This document shows, one piece after another, positions 17,628 to 27,627 of a stretch of DNA of 64,000 bases (its first letter is position 1; every line of letters begins with the position of its first letter). The position numbers and the translations under genes are program-made. A model generated the notes under the pieces. That model saw nothing but the letters and a program-made list of their open reading frames with translations. It ran no database searches and had not been told where the DNA came from. Source of the DNA: Coprobacillaceae bacterium UN01-12pH3A (GTDB taxonomy: Bacteria; Bacillota_I; Bacilli_A; Erysipelotrichales; Coprobacillaceae); contig JAQENU010000006.1 in NCBI GenBank assembly GCA_027676805.1, forward strand, positions 192,958 through 256,957, read 5' to 3'.

Positions 17628-19338
17628 ATACGTAAAGCCATATCGAAAATATTTTGTTGGAGCACTAATAGGTGCCATTGGAAGTGTGTTCTTTACTTTG
17701 TTAACGCCAATTATTATCGGTCAGGCTGTAGATCTTTTAATTGGAAAAGGTTTAGTCGATTTTACAGGACTGCTGATTATATTAAGAAATCTAGCGATTG
17801 TTGTGGTGATGAGTGCAGTATTAACCTATTTTATGCAGTTATGTACCAATCAGCTTTCATATCGCACAGTGAAAGATCTTCGTGAAGAATTGTTCAGTAA
17901 ACTTGAAGAAATGCCATTAAAATATATTGATACAACTTCTCATGGAGAAATTATCAGCCGTATTATTGTAGATATTGATTTAATTAGTGATGGTCTTCTG
18001 CAAGGCTTTTCGAATATGTTCACAGGAATCATGACGATTGTCGGAACGTTAATCTTTATGATGTCTATTAATTTTAATATAGCCATGATCGTGTTCTTTA
18101 TGACACCGATCTCTTTGGTGGTAGCTTCACTGATTGCGAAATTCTCATATAAGTTTCTGCGCGGACAATTAGCGGTACGTGGAGAAATGGGAGGCTTTGT
18201 TGAAGAATATATCGGTCAGCTAAAGCTTGTAAAGGCTTTTAGCTATGAATCAGTCAGTCAGCAGGAATTTGAAGAGATTAATGGACGTCTGCAAAAAATC
18301 GGAGTAAAAGCACAGGTGTTAAGTGCCATTACCGGACCAAGCACCCGCTTTGTTAATGGTTTGGTTTATGCAGCGGTAGGAATTTATGGTGCCTTAAGCG
18401 TTGTCTATGGTCATGTCAGTATTGGGCAGTTGTCAAGCTTCTTATCCTATGCTAATCAGTATACAAAACCATTTAATGATATTTCCAGTGTCATTACTGA
18501 ACTGCAAAGTGCTGTCGCTGCGGCTCAGCGTATTTTTGGTATCCTTGATCAGCCGTCTCAGTCAGCAGATCATATACCGGCTGTGACACTGGAGCATTGT
18601 GAAGGAAAAGTAGATATTGATCATGTTGATTTTTCTTATCAGCCAAGCCGTCCATTGATTACTGATTTAAATATTCATGTACAGCCGGGACAGCGTATAG
18701 CGATTGTGGGTCCGACCGGCTGTGGAAAAACAACAATTATTAATCTATTGATGCGTTTTTATGATATTAACAATGGGAGCATTAAGATACAAGATGAGGA
18801 TATGATGCTTTTACCTCGAGATCATTTACGTGGATTATATGGAATGGTTCTGCAAGATACTTGGGTATTTGGCGGGACGATCAAGGAAAATATTGCTTAT
18901 GGTAAAAAAGATGCTACAGATGAAGAAATTATTGCAGCAGCTAAAAAGGCTTATGCGCATAGTTTTATCAAACGCTTGCCGCAGGGGTATGATACTATCA
19001 TCAGTGATGACGGCAACAGTATTTCCCAAGGACAAAAGCAATTATTGTCAATTGCCAGAGTGATGCTGCTGAATCCGCCTATGCTCATATTAGATGAAGC
19101 TACCAGCTCGATTGATACCTTAACAGAAATTCGTGTTCAGCGCGCTTTTGATGAGATGATGAAAGGCAAGACAAGCTTTATCGTAGCTCATCGCTTATCA
19201 ACTATCAAAAATGCGGATACGATATTGGTGATGAACGCTGGAAAAATAATTGAACAGGGAACACATAATGAACTATTGAAAAAAGAAGGATTTTATGCAA
19301 ATCTATACCAGAGTCAGTTCGCTAAAAATGAAGATTAA
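17596..19338 (+). CDS. multidrug-type ABC exporter half-transporter, subunit 2
   Basis: 580 residues, same layout as subunit 1. Walker A GPTGCGKTT, Walker B with catalytic Glu (LILDEATSSID), H-loop AHRLST. The signature is changed to ISQGQKQ from LSGGQ. Together with the E-to-D change in subunit 1, this produces one degenerate and one competent ATP site, the classic asymmetric heterodimer. Start codon with AAGGAG inside the upstream gene; terminator after the stop. Confidence 0.92.
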   Translation: MHIQPLKRLLKYVKPYRKYFVGALIGAIGSVFFTLLTPIIIGQAVDLLIGKGLVDFTGLLIILRNLAIVVVMSAVLTYFMQLCTNQLSYRTVKDLREELFSKLEEMPLKYIDTTSHGEIISRIIVDIDLISDGLLQGFSNMFTGIMTIVGTLIFMMSINFNIAMIVFFMTPISLVVASLIAKFSYKFLRGQLAVRGEMGGFVEEYIGQLKLVKAFSYESVSQQEFEEINGRLQKIGVKAQVLSAITGPSTRFVNGLVYAAVGIYGALSVVYGHVSIGQLSSFLSYANQYTKPFNDISSVITELQSAVAAAQRIFGILDQPSQSADHIPAVTLEHCEGKVDIDHVDFSYQPSRPLITDLNIHVQPGQRIAIVGPTGCGKTTIINLLMRFYDINNGSIKIQDEDMMLLPRDHLRGLYGMVLQDTWVFGGTIKENIAYGKKDATDEEIIAAAKKAYAHSFIKRLPQGYDTIISDDGNSISQGQKQLLSIARVMLLNPPMLILDEATSSIDTLTEIRVQRAFDEMMKGKTSFIVAHRLSTIKNADTILVMNAGKIIEQGTHNELLKKEGFYANLYQSQFAKNED

Positions 19339-19340
19339 AA

Positions 19341-19377
19341 AAGCCTGTACTTCACAAATTGAAGTACAGACTTTTTT
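19341..19377. terminator. bidirectional terminator between ABC exporter and DUF1846 gene
   Basis: Nine-bp stem CTGTACTTC / GAAGTACAG (7-nt loop) flanked by A and T runs on both sides. Confidence 0.85.
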
Positions 19378-19379
19378 CT

Positions 19380-20864
19380 TTAACGATGATAAAGTTTTTT
19401 TGTTTGATATTTATCTTCGCAAGTTAAGTTCATGTTTAATTTACGGAATGTAGTCATGTCTACCTGTGATAAAATAACGGTACTGTGTGCTTCACAATTC
19501 TTTAATTTATCCAATTGCTGTAAAGCTAAATGAGATAAAGGGTTTGTAGTAGCACTGATTGCTAGGGCGATGAGTATTTCATCTGTATGTAAACGAGGAT
19601 TGTTATTTCCTAATGAATTAATTTTTAAACGCTGTATAGGTTCAATGATACTTGGTGAAATCAATGGGATTTCATCATTGATATTCCCTAATTTTTTCAA
19701 TGCGTTTAGTAAAGCTGAAGAACTTGCTCCCAACAAAGAAGAAGTTTTACCGGTTACAATAGAACCATCTGGCAATTCAATGGCTACTGCCGGTCCATCA
19801 GTTAATTCTGCTTTCTTTAATGCAGGAGAAACACAACGACGCATATCCGTTGAAATGTTTGTGGTTGACATGATAATTTCAATTTTTCGAATCGCTTCTT
19901 CATCCGCATGTCCTTTTTTAAATTCTACTTTTGTATTATAATAACGACGAATAATTTCTTGATTGCTTGCAGCGCACGCCGCTTCGTCATCACAAATGCA
20001 ATATCCTACCATGTTAACCCCCATATCCGTCGGTGATTTATAAGGACTCTCACCTAAAATCTTTTGAAACATCGCATTCAGTACTGGAAAAATTTCAACA
20101 TCACGATTATAGTTGACGGTTGTCTCTCCATAAGCTTCCAAATGGAATGGGTCAATCATATTGACATCATTTAAATCTGCTGTTGCGGCTTCATAAGCTA
20201 AGTTAACAGGGTGTTTTAAAGGTAAATTCCAGATGGGAAAGGTTTCAAATTTTGCATAGCCTGCTTCAATGCCACGTTTATGATCATGGTATAATTGTGA
20301 CAGGCAAGTCGCCATTTTTCCTGAACCGGGACCCGGTGCAGTTACCACAACTAAAGGCTTTGTTGTTTCGATATATTCGTTTTTTCCATAGCCTTCATCG
20401 GAAACAATGATTTCCACATTGTTTGGATAACCGACAATAGGATAATGCAAAAAGACTTTTATACCTAAATGTTCCAAATGACTTTTAAAGGTATCCGCAG
20501 AAGGCTGATTAGAATATTGCGTAATCACAACGCTTCCAACATAAAGTCCAATATCTCTGAACGCATCAATTAAACGCAGAACCTCTACATCATATGTAAT
20601 TCCCATATCACTGCGTATTTTATTTTTTTCAATATCACCGGCGCATACGGCGATCACAACTTCTACTTTATCTTTCATCTCCAACAACATTTTTAGTTTA
20701 CTGTCGGGAGCAAAGCCAGGCAGTACACGAGCCGCATGATGGTCATCAAATAATTTACCGCCAAACTCTAAATATAGTTTATTTCCGAATTGTCCAATTC
20801 GTTCCAATATGTGTTTAGATTGTAGTTTCACATATTTATCATTATCAAAAGCAATTTTCTTCAT
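19380..20864 (-). CDS. DUF1846 (UPF0371) family protein
   Basis: 494 residues, the usual length for the family. Recognisable blocks are the N-terminal [56 protein letters not shown] (a P-loop-like GPGSGK), [24 protein letters not shown] and [17 protein letters not shown]. The family is conserved in Bacillota and Actinobacteria but has no firmly established activity that I know of; the structured P-loop-like element suggests nucleotide binding. Ribosome site AAGGAGTG. Monocistronic. Confidence 0.88.
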   Translation of the reverse strand: MKKIAFDNDKYVKLQSKHILERIGQFGNKLYLEFGGKLFDDHHAARVLPGFAPDSKLKMLLEMKDKVEVVIAVCAGDIEKNKIRSDMGITYDVEVLRLIDAFRDIGLYVGSVVITQYSNQPSADTFKSHLEHLGIKVFLHYPIVGYPNNVEIIVSDEGYGKNEYIETTKPLVVVTAPGPGSGKMATCLSQLYHDHKRGIEAGYAKFETFPIWNLPLKHPVNLAYEAATADLNDVNMIDPFHLEAYGETTVNYNRDVEIFPVLNAMFQKILGESPYKSPTDMGVNMVGYCICDDEAACAASNQEIIRRYYNTKVEFKKGHADEEAIRKIEIIMSTTNISTDMRRCVSPALKKAELTDGPAVAIELPDGSIVTGKTSSLLGASSSALLNALKKLGNINDEIPLISPSIIEPIQRLKINSLGNNNPRLHTDEILIALAISATTNPLSHLALQQLDKLKNCEAHSTVILSQVDMTTFRKLNMNLTCEDKYQTKKLYHR

Positions 20865-20960
20865 TTCTTCACACTCCTTTTTTCAACATCATTCCTTATT
20901 ATAGCAAAGATCGACTCAATTTACTAAACATATTTTATACTTTTAAACAAATCGTAAAGA

Positions 20961-20986
20961 AAAAGGAGCAAGCCTTGCTTTGCTCC
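20961..20986 (-). terminator. intrinsic terminator of small membrane protein gene
   Basis: Stem GGAGCAA / TTGCTCC; read on the minus strand it runs into a five-U tract. Confidence 0.7.
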
Positions 20987-20993
20987 CGATAAA

Positions 20994-21353
20994 TTATAGA
21001 AGAGATAGAATAATAGAAGGTAAAATCAAGATAATTCCGACAATGATATCGCTGTAAAAAGCAATTACTTCGCTGTTGGTAGAGCTAATCATTGTTGTCT
21101 GTTCAATGTGATCATTCCCAATTTTATTGACCATTTGGTTTGCCTGACGGCTAAAGCTGAATCGATTAATCTGCATGCCATCTAAGTTCAGATAACTAAA
21201 CCAAGCAGCTGCGAAAAAGAGGATACCACAGATAAACACGGGATACGTTAAAATATAGGTTAAAGTTGAATGCTGCGTAAAATACCAAATAAGACAAACA
21301 AAAACAACGAAACCAAGACGTATAGCCATCTTTTTGAATAATAGCTTTTTCAT
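20994..21353 (-). CDS. small membrane protein of unknown function
   Basis: 119 residues with hydrophobic segments at about 8-26, 30-52 and 98-118, separated by a polar loop (about 55-95, rich in N, Q and S). Basic N-terminus KKLLFKKMAIRLG. GAGGGA ribosome site. I recognise no family. It is flanked by the DUF1846 gene downstream and by the divergent MarR operon upstream. Confidence 0.65.
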   Translation of the reverse strand: MKKLLFKKMAIRLGFVVFVCLIWYFTQHSTLTYILTYPVFICGILFFAAAWFSYLNLDGMQINRFSFSRQANQMVNKIGNDHIEQTTMISSTNSEVIAFYSDIIVGIILILPSIILSLL

Positions 21354-21490
21354 AAAATATCCCTCCTTTAATTACATTTTATAATAGAATGCAACCAATT
21401 GAAAGAACTTGCTGAAATAGATAATCAAAATGACGAAATTTGTGAGATAATGTAAAAAAAGAAGCTTTTTTGTATCTTATAATTTTAATT

Positions 21491-21525
21491 TGTGCTATGA
21501 TTATTTAGTCAATAAAGGTTGACTA
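21491..21525 (+). promoter_or_regulatory. MarR operon promoter and operator
   Basis: Extended -10 TGCTATGAT (hexamer 21496-21501) is followed by an inverted repeat TAGTCAA (21506-21512) and TTGACTA (21519-21525) with a 6-nt spacer. The repeat covers the expected start of transcription, the standard place for MarR autorepression. Confidence 0.65.
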
Positions 21526-21540
21526 ATAGGAGGGAGTATA

Positions 21541-21972
21541 TTGGATTATCTTACATTAAAAAGTGATCTGTTTCATATTCTTGTGCTTAATCAAAAAACT
21601 TTGAAACCTTATGAAAATAAATTAATTTCAAAATTAACGATGCTTCAATTTCGTACGTTATGCGTACTCAATGTAGAAGGGGATCTCAGCCTAAATGAGT
21701 TGGCGAAGATTCAAAATATTACAAAACAACAACAATCTCTTATCATAAAAAGTTTAGTAAATGTCGGTTATGTCAGTCGAATGATCGATGAAGTAGACCG
21801 CCGTGTCATTCGTTTTAATATTACTGATGATGGAAAACAATTACTTGATGATCAGTTATCAGGAATGGTAAACAAGATCGTTGAGAGATTTAAGAGCTTA
21901 GATGAAGATAAGCAGAAGGAGTTATATGCTGCTATTCATTCTATCTGTATGATCTTAAAAGAGATTGCTTAG
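21541..21972 (+). CDS. MarR-family transcriptional regulator
   Basis: 143 residues with a TTG start preceded by AGGAGGGAG. Winged HTH: LSLNELAKIQNITKQQQSLIIKSLVNVGYVSR, then the wing DEVDRRVIRFNITDDGKQLL. MarR proteins bind palindromes as dimers and usually repress. It is 9 nt upstream of the giant dehydratase-activase gene, and the operator at 21506-21525 lies in the shared leader, so it probably represses both genes. Ligand unknown. Confidence 0.88.
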   Translation: MDYLTLKSDLFHILVLNQKTLKPYENKLISKLTMLQFRTLCVLNVEGDLSLNELAKIQNITKQQQSLIIKSLVNVGYVSRMIDEVDRRVIRFNITDDGKQLLDDQLSGMVNKIVERFKSLDEDKQKELYAAIHSICMILKEIA

Positions 21973-21981
21973 GGGGTATTT

Positions 21982-24900
21982 ATGAATTTCTTGGGAATCG
22001 ATATTGGATCTACAACTATTAAGTTGTATTTAACCAATGAATCAGATGAATGTCTGTATCGTACTTATCAGCGTCATTATTCAGATGTGCAAGCAAATCT
22101 GAAAAGAATGATTAAGGAGATGATGGACGAATTAGGGGATATGCCGATGAAAGTTGCCATGACCGGGTCAGGTGGATTAGCATTATCTCAAGCTTTAAAT
22201 ATTGACTTTGTACAAGAAGTGATCGCTTGTACGTCAACAGTCGAAAAATACATTCCGGAAACGGATGTAGTCATTGAATTAGGGGGCGAGGATGCTAAGA
22301 TCACGTATTTTGAAGGAACTTTGGAACAGCGTATGAATGGAAGCTGTGCCGGGGGAACAGGGGCATTTATTGATCAGATGGCAAGCCTATTGCAGACTGA
22401 TGCTGCGGGATTGAATGAACTGGCAAAACATCATGAAACCATTTATCCGATTGCATCACGCTGCGGAGTATTCGCTAAAACGGATGTTCAGCCGCTTATC
22501 AATGAAGGGGCAGCAAAAGAGGATATTGCCGCTTCTATCTTTCAGGCAGTAGTAAATCAAACAATCAGTGGATTAGCTTGTGGAAAACCTATTCGCGGTA
22601 TGGTAGCCTTTTTGGGAGGACCGTTGTATTTCTTATCAAGTCTAAGAGAACGTTTTATTGAAACTTTAGGATTAACAGAGGAACACGTTATTTTTCCTGA
22701 TGATCCGCAACTATTTGTGGCGATGGGAGCCTCTATTCATGCTTGTGATGCGAAAGCAGAGCTGATGCTTTCACAAATGTATGAACGTTTAAATACAATG
22801 AAGCATCTCGAAATCGATCAAAATGATATTTTACCGGTTTTATTTAAAGACAAAGATGAGTTGAATGCGTTTAGAAATGCTCACAATCAAAATCAAGTCG
22901 AACAACGTATGCTGGAAACTTACAGCGGTGATGCTTATTTAGGTATAGATGTTGGGTCAACAACCTCAAAAATTGTATTAATCAGCGATCAGGCAGAACT
23001 TTTATATACTTACTATGGAAGCAATAACGGAAGTCCTTTGGAATTAGTCAGAAAAATTATGATGGAAATCTATGAACGTCTGCCGTCTGATGTCACCATC
23101 AGGAAAGCAGGGGTTACGGGGTATGGCGAATCTCTAATCAAAGCTGCCTTAAAAGTAGATCTAGGTGAAGTAGAAACAATTGCTCATTTTAAAGCCGCAC
23201 AATATTTTATGCCAAATGTCGATTTTATTATTGATATCGGTGGTCAGGATATGAAAGCGATCAAGATCAAAGATGGTGCTATTGAAGAAATTCTGCTAAA
23301 TGAAGCCTGCTCATCGGGATGTGGTTCTTTTATTGAAACTTTCGCCAGTTCATTAAACATGTCTGTTGAAGACTTTGCTAAAGAAGCTTTACTGGCAAAA
23401 CATCCGATTGATTTAGGAAGCCGCTGTACTGTCTTTATGAATTCAAAAGTAAAGCAAGCCCAAAAAGAAGGGGCCAGCATTGCTGATATTTCTGCCGGAT
23501 TATCTTACTCTGTCATTAAAAATGCTTTATATAAGGTCATAAAATTAAGAAGTCCGGAGAGCATGGGCAAGAATGTCATTGTTCAAGGAGGAACTTTCTA
23601 TAATGAAGCGATTTTAAGAGCGTTTGAAAAAGAAACCGGTGTAATACCTTTCCGACCTACTATTTCCGGATTAATGGGAGCTTTTGGGATTGCCCTGATG
23701 GCAAGAGATACCTGTCAGGATCAAGCTATAACTTCATTGCTTTCACCAAGAGAGCTGGAACATTTAGCATATGCGAAAACATTCAGACATTGCAGTAAGT
23801 GTACTAACAATTGTGCCTTAACGATTACTACATTTAATGATGGTCGTGAATTTGTTTCGGGGAATCGCTGTGAACGTGGTGCTAATTTACCGTTAAAAGT
23901 GCATGATATGCCAAACGGATTTGATTATAAATATCGTCGTGTCTTTGATTACCAGTCATTATTGCCAAGTGTGGCGCCAAGAGGAACAATCGGAATACCA
24001 AGAGTCTTAAATATGTATGATAATTATCCATTTTGGCATACATTTTTTACCTCTCTGGGATTCAGAGTCGTCTTATCTCCGAGGTCTTCCAAGAAAATCT
24101 ATGAGATGGGAATGGAAACAATCCCTTCTGAATCAGTTTGCTATCCGGCAAAATTGGTTCACGGGCATATTGAGAGTTTGATTAAGCGAGGGGTTAACGC
24201 GATTTTCTATCCAAGTGTCATCTATGAAAGAAAAGAAGATCAGAATAGTAACAATCACTATAACTGTCCGATCGTTCAGTCTTATCCGGAAGTAGTGAAA
24301 AATAATGTGGAGTCCATTAAACAAGTAAAATATATTCAGCCTTTTATAACGTTAAATGATAAGCAAAAAGTCTTTGATACAATGAAGGAAGCTTTAAAAG
24401 AATATCATATATCAGAAGATTATTTACATAAAGCCATTGAGCTTGCTTATAGCGAACTAGATCATTATAAAGATGATATTTATAACGAAGGTCAGCTCAT
24501 CTTGGATTATATGGAAAAACATCATTGTCAGGGGATTGTCTTAGCTGGACGCCCTTATCATATCGACCCGGAAATAAATCATGGATTAGCGGATCTGATT
24601 ACAGCCGAGGGATTAGCTGTTTTAACCGAAGAAATGGTATCCAGCCAGCACGCCGTTGAAAGACCGTTAAGAGTTGTCGATCAATGGATGTATCATACTC
24701 GTTTATATAATGCTGCAGCGTTTGTTACCACGCATAAAGATTTGGAACTGATTCAGTTAACTTCATTTGGCTGTGGCTTAGATGCAGTAACTGCGGATCA
24801 GGTACAAGAGATCTTAAAAGCGAAAAATAAGATATATACTTTGATTAAGATTGATGAAGGAAGCAATTTAGGCGCAATCCGCATTCGTATTCGTTCTTTA

Positions 24901-26202
24901 AAAGCAACGATGGATGAGCGCCGTCAAAAGCCAATCGATAAACCTAAAACAAGCTATGTGACAAATCCAGTATCATTTACCAAAGAGATGAGAGAAAACT
25001 ATACCATCCTATGTCCGCAGATGTCGCCTATTCATTTTCAATTTATTGAACCGGCAGCAAGAAATGCTGGCTATAATTTAGTTGTTCTTCCGGAGGAAGG
25101 GAAGAAAGACATAGAAGAAGGATTGCGTTATGTCAATAACGATGCGTGTTATCCAAGTATCTTAACAATCGGACAGATGATGAATGCTTTAAAGAGCGGT
25201 CACTATGATCCAAATAAAACAGCATTAATTATGACACAAACGGGTGGCGGATGCCGTGCAACGAATTATATTGCTTTTATTCGTAAAGCCTTAAAAGATG
25301 CCGGAATGTCACAAGTCCCTGTCATTTCTTTAAATGTCAGCGGTTTGGAAAGCAACCCCGGATTCAAGATTACCTATAAGCTAGCTAAAGGTATTGCTTT
25401 CGCGGCAGTCTATGGAGACTTATTGATGCGTGTGCTTTATCGTGTGCGACCATATGAAAAAGAAAAAGGCTCAGCGAACGCTTTATATGAAAAATGGGTA
25501 ACGAAAATAAAACAGAATATCGATGATCTTAGCTATCGCAGATTTAAGAAAAATATATATGCCATCGTAAAAGACTTTGATGAACTGCCATTATTAGACA
25601 TAAAGAAGCCTAGAGTTGGTCTTGTGGGAGAAATTTTGGTTAAGTTCTCTGAAGAAGCAAATAATCATATTGTTGATATTGTAGAAAGTGAAGGTGCGGA
25701 AGCTGTAATGCCGGATCTGATTGATTTCTTCATGTATTGCTTCTACAGCAATAATTTCAATCATCAGTATTTAGAAACGGATAAGAAATCGAAGCGTTAT
25801 TCAAATCTTGGCATTAAAGCTATTGAATTTATGCGTAAAGATATGCGCAAGGCTTTAAGAGACTCAAAACGTTTTGATGAACCGGGGCATATCGATGATT
25901 TGGCCGAAAAGGCAAATAAGGTTGTTTCAGTAGGAAATCAGACGGGTGAAGGCTGGTTCCTGACTGCGGAAATGATTGAGTTAATTGAAACCGGTGCTCC
26001 TAATATTGTTTGTATGCAGCCGTTTGGATGCTTGCCAAACCATGTTACGGGTAAGGGGGTTATTAAAGCATTAAGAGCGACTTATCCAAAGAGTAATATT
26101 GTAGCGATTGATTATGATCCCGGAGTTTCTGAGGTCAATCAGCTTAACCGTATTAAACTGATGTTGTCAACGGCATTTAAATCACTTAAAAAGGAGGATT
26201 AG
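21982..26202 (+). CDS. large acyl-CoA dehydratase activase-related protein (double BcrAD/BadFG ATPase plus DUF2229)
   Basis: 1406 residues. Two ASKHA ATPase domains in tandem: GIDIGSTTIKLYL (from about residue 4) with ELGGEDAKI and CAGGTGAFIDQ, and GIDVGSTTSKIVL (from about 315) with IDIGGQDMKAIKI and CSSGCGSFIE. Each keeps the cysteine preceding the GTG/GCG loop and a second one in SRCGVF or SRCTVF, the usual [4Fe-4S] ligands of HgdC-type activators. Then a CxxC region (CSKCTNNCALT, near 605), a DUF2229 region (about 660-880) and a C-terminal HgdB-like half with several Cys (for example NNDACYPS, GGGCRATNY, CMQPFGCLPNH). The full reaction is not established; radical-type dehydratase or related electron transfer is inferred. 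Confidence 0.88.
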   Translation: MNFLGIDIGSTTIKLYLTNESDECLYRTYQRHYSDVQANLKRMIKEMMDELGDMPMKVAMTGSGGLALSQALNIDFVQEVIACTSTVEKYIPETDVVIELGGEDAKITYFEGTLEQRMNGSCAGGTGAFIDQMASLLQTDAAGLNELAKHHETIYPIASRCGVFAKTDVQPLINEGAAKEDIAASIFQAVVNQTISGLACGKPIRGMVAFLGGPLYFLSSLRERFIETLGLTEEHVIFPDDPQLFVAMGASIHACDAKAELMLSQMYERLNTMKHLEIDQNDILPVLFKDKDELNAFRNAHNQNQVEQRMLETYSGDAYLGIDVGSTTSKIVLISDQAELLYTYYGSNNGSPLELVRKIMMEIYERLPSDVTIRKAGVTGYGESLIKAALKVDLGEVETIAHFKAAQYFMPNVDFIIDIGGQDMKAIKIKDGAIEEILLNEACSSGCGSFIETFASSLNMSVEDFAKEALLAKHPIDLGSRCTVFMNSKVKQAQKEGASIADISAGLSYSVIKNALYKVIKLRSPESMGKNVIVQGGTFYNEAILRAFEKETGVIPFRPTISGLMGAFGIALMARDTCQDQAITSLLSPRELEHLAYAKTFRHCSKCTNNCALTITTFNDGREFVSGNRCERGANLPLKVHDMPNGFDYKYRRVFDYQSLLPSVAPRGTIGIPRVLNMYDNYPFWHTFFTSLGFRVVLSPRSSKKIYEMGMETIPSESVCYPAKLVHGHIESLIKRGVNAIFYPSVIYERKEDQNSNNHYNCPIVQSYPEVVKNNVESIKQVKYIQPFITLNDKQKVFDTMKEALKEYHISEDYLHKAIELAYSELDHYKDDIYNEGQLILDYMEKHHCQGIVLAGRPYHIDPEINHGLADLITAEGLAVLTEEMVSSQHAVERPLRVVDQWMYHTRLYNAAAFVTTHKDLELIQLTSFGCGLDAVTADQVQEILKAKNKIYTLIKIDEGSNLGAIRIRIRSLKATMDERRQKPIDKPKTSYVTNPVSFTKEMRENYTILCPQMSPIHFQFIEPAARNAGYNLVVLPEEGKKDIEEGLRYVNNDACYPSILTIGQMMNALKSGHYDPNKTALIMTQTGGGCRATNYIAFIRKALKDAGMSQVPVISLNVSGLESNPGFKITYKLAKGIAFAAVYGDLLMRVLYRVRPYEKEKGSANALYEKWVTKIKQNIDDLSYRRFKKNIYAIVKDFDELPLLDIKKPRVGLVGEILVKFSEEANNHIVDIVESEGAEAVMPDLIDFFMYCFYSNNFNHQYLETDKKSKRYSNLGIKAIEFMRKDMRKALRDSKRFDEPGHIDDLAEKANKVVSVGNQTGEGWFLTAEMIELIETGAPNIVCMQPFGCLPNHVTGKGVIKALRATYPKSNIVAIDYDPGVSEVNQLNRIKLMLSTAFKSLKKED

Positions 26203-26214
26203 GCCCTCCTTTTT
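26188..26214 (+). terminator. intrinsic terminator of the MarR operon
   Basis: Ten-bp stem AAAAAGGAGG / CCTCCTTTTT overlapping the stop codon, 7-nt loop. Confidence 0.85.
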
Positions 26215-26248
26215 ATATTGAATTTTAATTAAGTAAATTTTTCTTATC

Positions 26249-26485
26249 TTATTTCTTATTCTTAGCAAAAAAAGAACGATAGATAAAATAGATGATTAAA
26301 AGAATTATAATTCTATTTTGAATAATGATTGTATCTTCAGCCATCCAAAGATACACATGATTATGAACAAGCTTATCATAAAGCTGTGTTAAATAAATCA
26401 GGATTCCTTCGATTCTCACTAATAAAAATAAACTGATAAAGGCACCCAATAAATATAGTACTGTCTTTTTCATTATGTTATTCAT
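26249..26485 (-). CDS. small membrane protein of unknown function
   Basis: 78 residues with two hydrophobic segments (about 8-30 and 54-70) and a basic C-terminal tail FFAKNKK. GGGAGAGAG stands 5 nt before the ATG at 26485; a second ATG 12 nt downstream is possible. Not recognised. It lies between the activase gene and the divergent LytTR regulator. Confidence 0.5.
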   Translation of the reverse strand: MNNIMKKTVLYLLGAFISLFLLVRIEGILIYLTQLYDKLVHNHVYLWMAEDTIIIQNRIIILLIIYFIYRSFFAKNKK

Positions 26486-26646
26486 GTTATTCTCTCTCCC
26501 TGCTAAATACTCTTATTCCACTATAGCATAAAAATCGTTCATCGGATTATGAAATAATGAAAAGTGTACTTGAAATATTTTCATTCCGGTTGGCAATAGA
26601 ATAGAATTATGTTAAAGTCAAAATAGAAATATTAGAGGATAAAGGA

Positions 26647-27534
26647 ATGAACTATTTAGAAAATATCAGTGAGCAAATGCAAATAGAAGGCATAATTATC
26701 AATATTGAATGTGATAGTAAAAGCAGTGACCAAATTTTGCAATATTTACAGACATGGAAACAGATCGGTATCGTCACAAGAGATATATATCTTTATGATC
26801 GCTTGAAAGTAAAAGAATATCTTAAGCTTTTTAGCCGCCTTAATCAAATAAAACGGTATCAGGATATTATCGATATCATGGAACTGCAAGAATTAATGAA
26901 TTTACGATGCCACCAATTAACGCATTCACAGAAAAGAAGAATTGCGATTGCCAGAGAACTGCTTCGTGATCCTAAAGTTATGTATATCCAAGAGCCGCTG
27001 ACTGATCTTGATGAAGCTAGTTTTAATATTGTATTAAGATGGACAAATACTTTAAAACAGCAGATAAAATTGATTACGACTTCTTTATCCTTAAAATCAA
27101 CTTTGCTTTTACCTGGGAATCCTTATACTTTATTTCAAGGACAGCTGCAAAAAATCTATACAGATGATTATTTTGACTTGCTGCGTCAGGAACCGATGGT
27201 CTACACGAAGATCAGTGCAAAGGTTGAAGACAAAGTATTTTTATTTGATCCGGAGGACATCAGTTATATTGAGGCACAAAATTCTAAAACAATTATTTGT
27301 GTGCGTGACAGCATGTTTCCTTGTCAGTATACCTTAGATGAATTGGAAGGAAAACTAAAGCGATTCGGATTTTATCGATGCCATCGTTCTTACCTAGTCA
27401 ACATGCAGAAAGTAGAAGAAGTGAAGAGGTGGACAAAGAACTCCTATTCGCTTAAATTGAAAAATATGGAAGATAAACATGTTCCATTATCTAAAGGAAG
27501 AATTGATGAATTAAGGGAGCTCTATGATTTTTAG
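26647..27534 (+). CDS. LytTR regulator with an N-terminal ABC-ATPase-like domain lacking Walker A
   Basis: 295 residues. Residues 1-180 look like the second half of an ABC ATPase. RDIYLYDRLKVKEYLKLFSRL matches the helical region, LTHSQKRRIAIARELLRDP the signature (LSGGQ replaced by LTHSQ), and VMYIQEPLTDLDEASF the Walker B/D-loop (DEP replaced by QEP). No P-loop is present before them. Residues 195-295 form a LytTR DNA-binding domain (DPEDISYIEAQNSKTIICV, FYRCHRSYLVNMQKVEEVKRW, VPLSKGRIDELREL). Such regulators stand next to ABC transporter genes, here 27628-29186. Inferred role: transport-linked sensing and transcriptional control. Confidence 0.85.
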   Translation: MNYLENISEQMQIEGIIINIECDSKSSDQILQYLQTWKQIGIVTRDIYLYDRLKVKEYLKLFSRLNQIKRYQDIIDIMELQELMNLRCHQLTHSQKRRIAIARELLRDPKVMYIQEPLTDLDEASFNIVLRWTNTLKQQIKLITTSLSLKSTLLLPGNPYTLFQGQLQKIYTDDYFDLLRQEPMVYTKISAKVEDKVFLFDPEDISYIEAQNSKTIICVRDSMFPCQYTLDELEGKLKRFGFYRCHRSYLVNMQKVEEVKRWTKNSYSLKLKNMEDKHVPLSKGRIDELRELYDF

Positions 27535-27627
27535 GGCTCCTTTCAGCAGTTTCCAGGCTCCGTTCGACCTAAATTAGTGGTAAAATACTATAAAAGTGTG
27601 TAAGATGATTTAAACAGGGGGGATATT

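Noticed and set aside
19570..19941. 123-codon plus-strand ORF opposite the DUF1846 gene
   Set aside because: A shadow of the conserved minus-strand frame; no ribosome site and no family resemblance.
27516..27550. Stem-loop after the LytTR regulator (GGGAGC... GGCTCC)
   Set aside because: The pairing is interrupted and the T run is short; I could not decide between weak terminator and chance.
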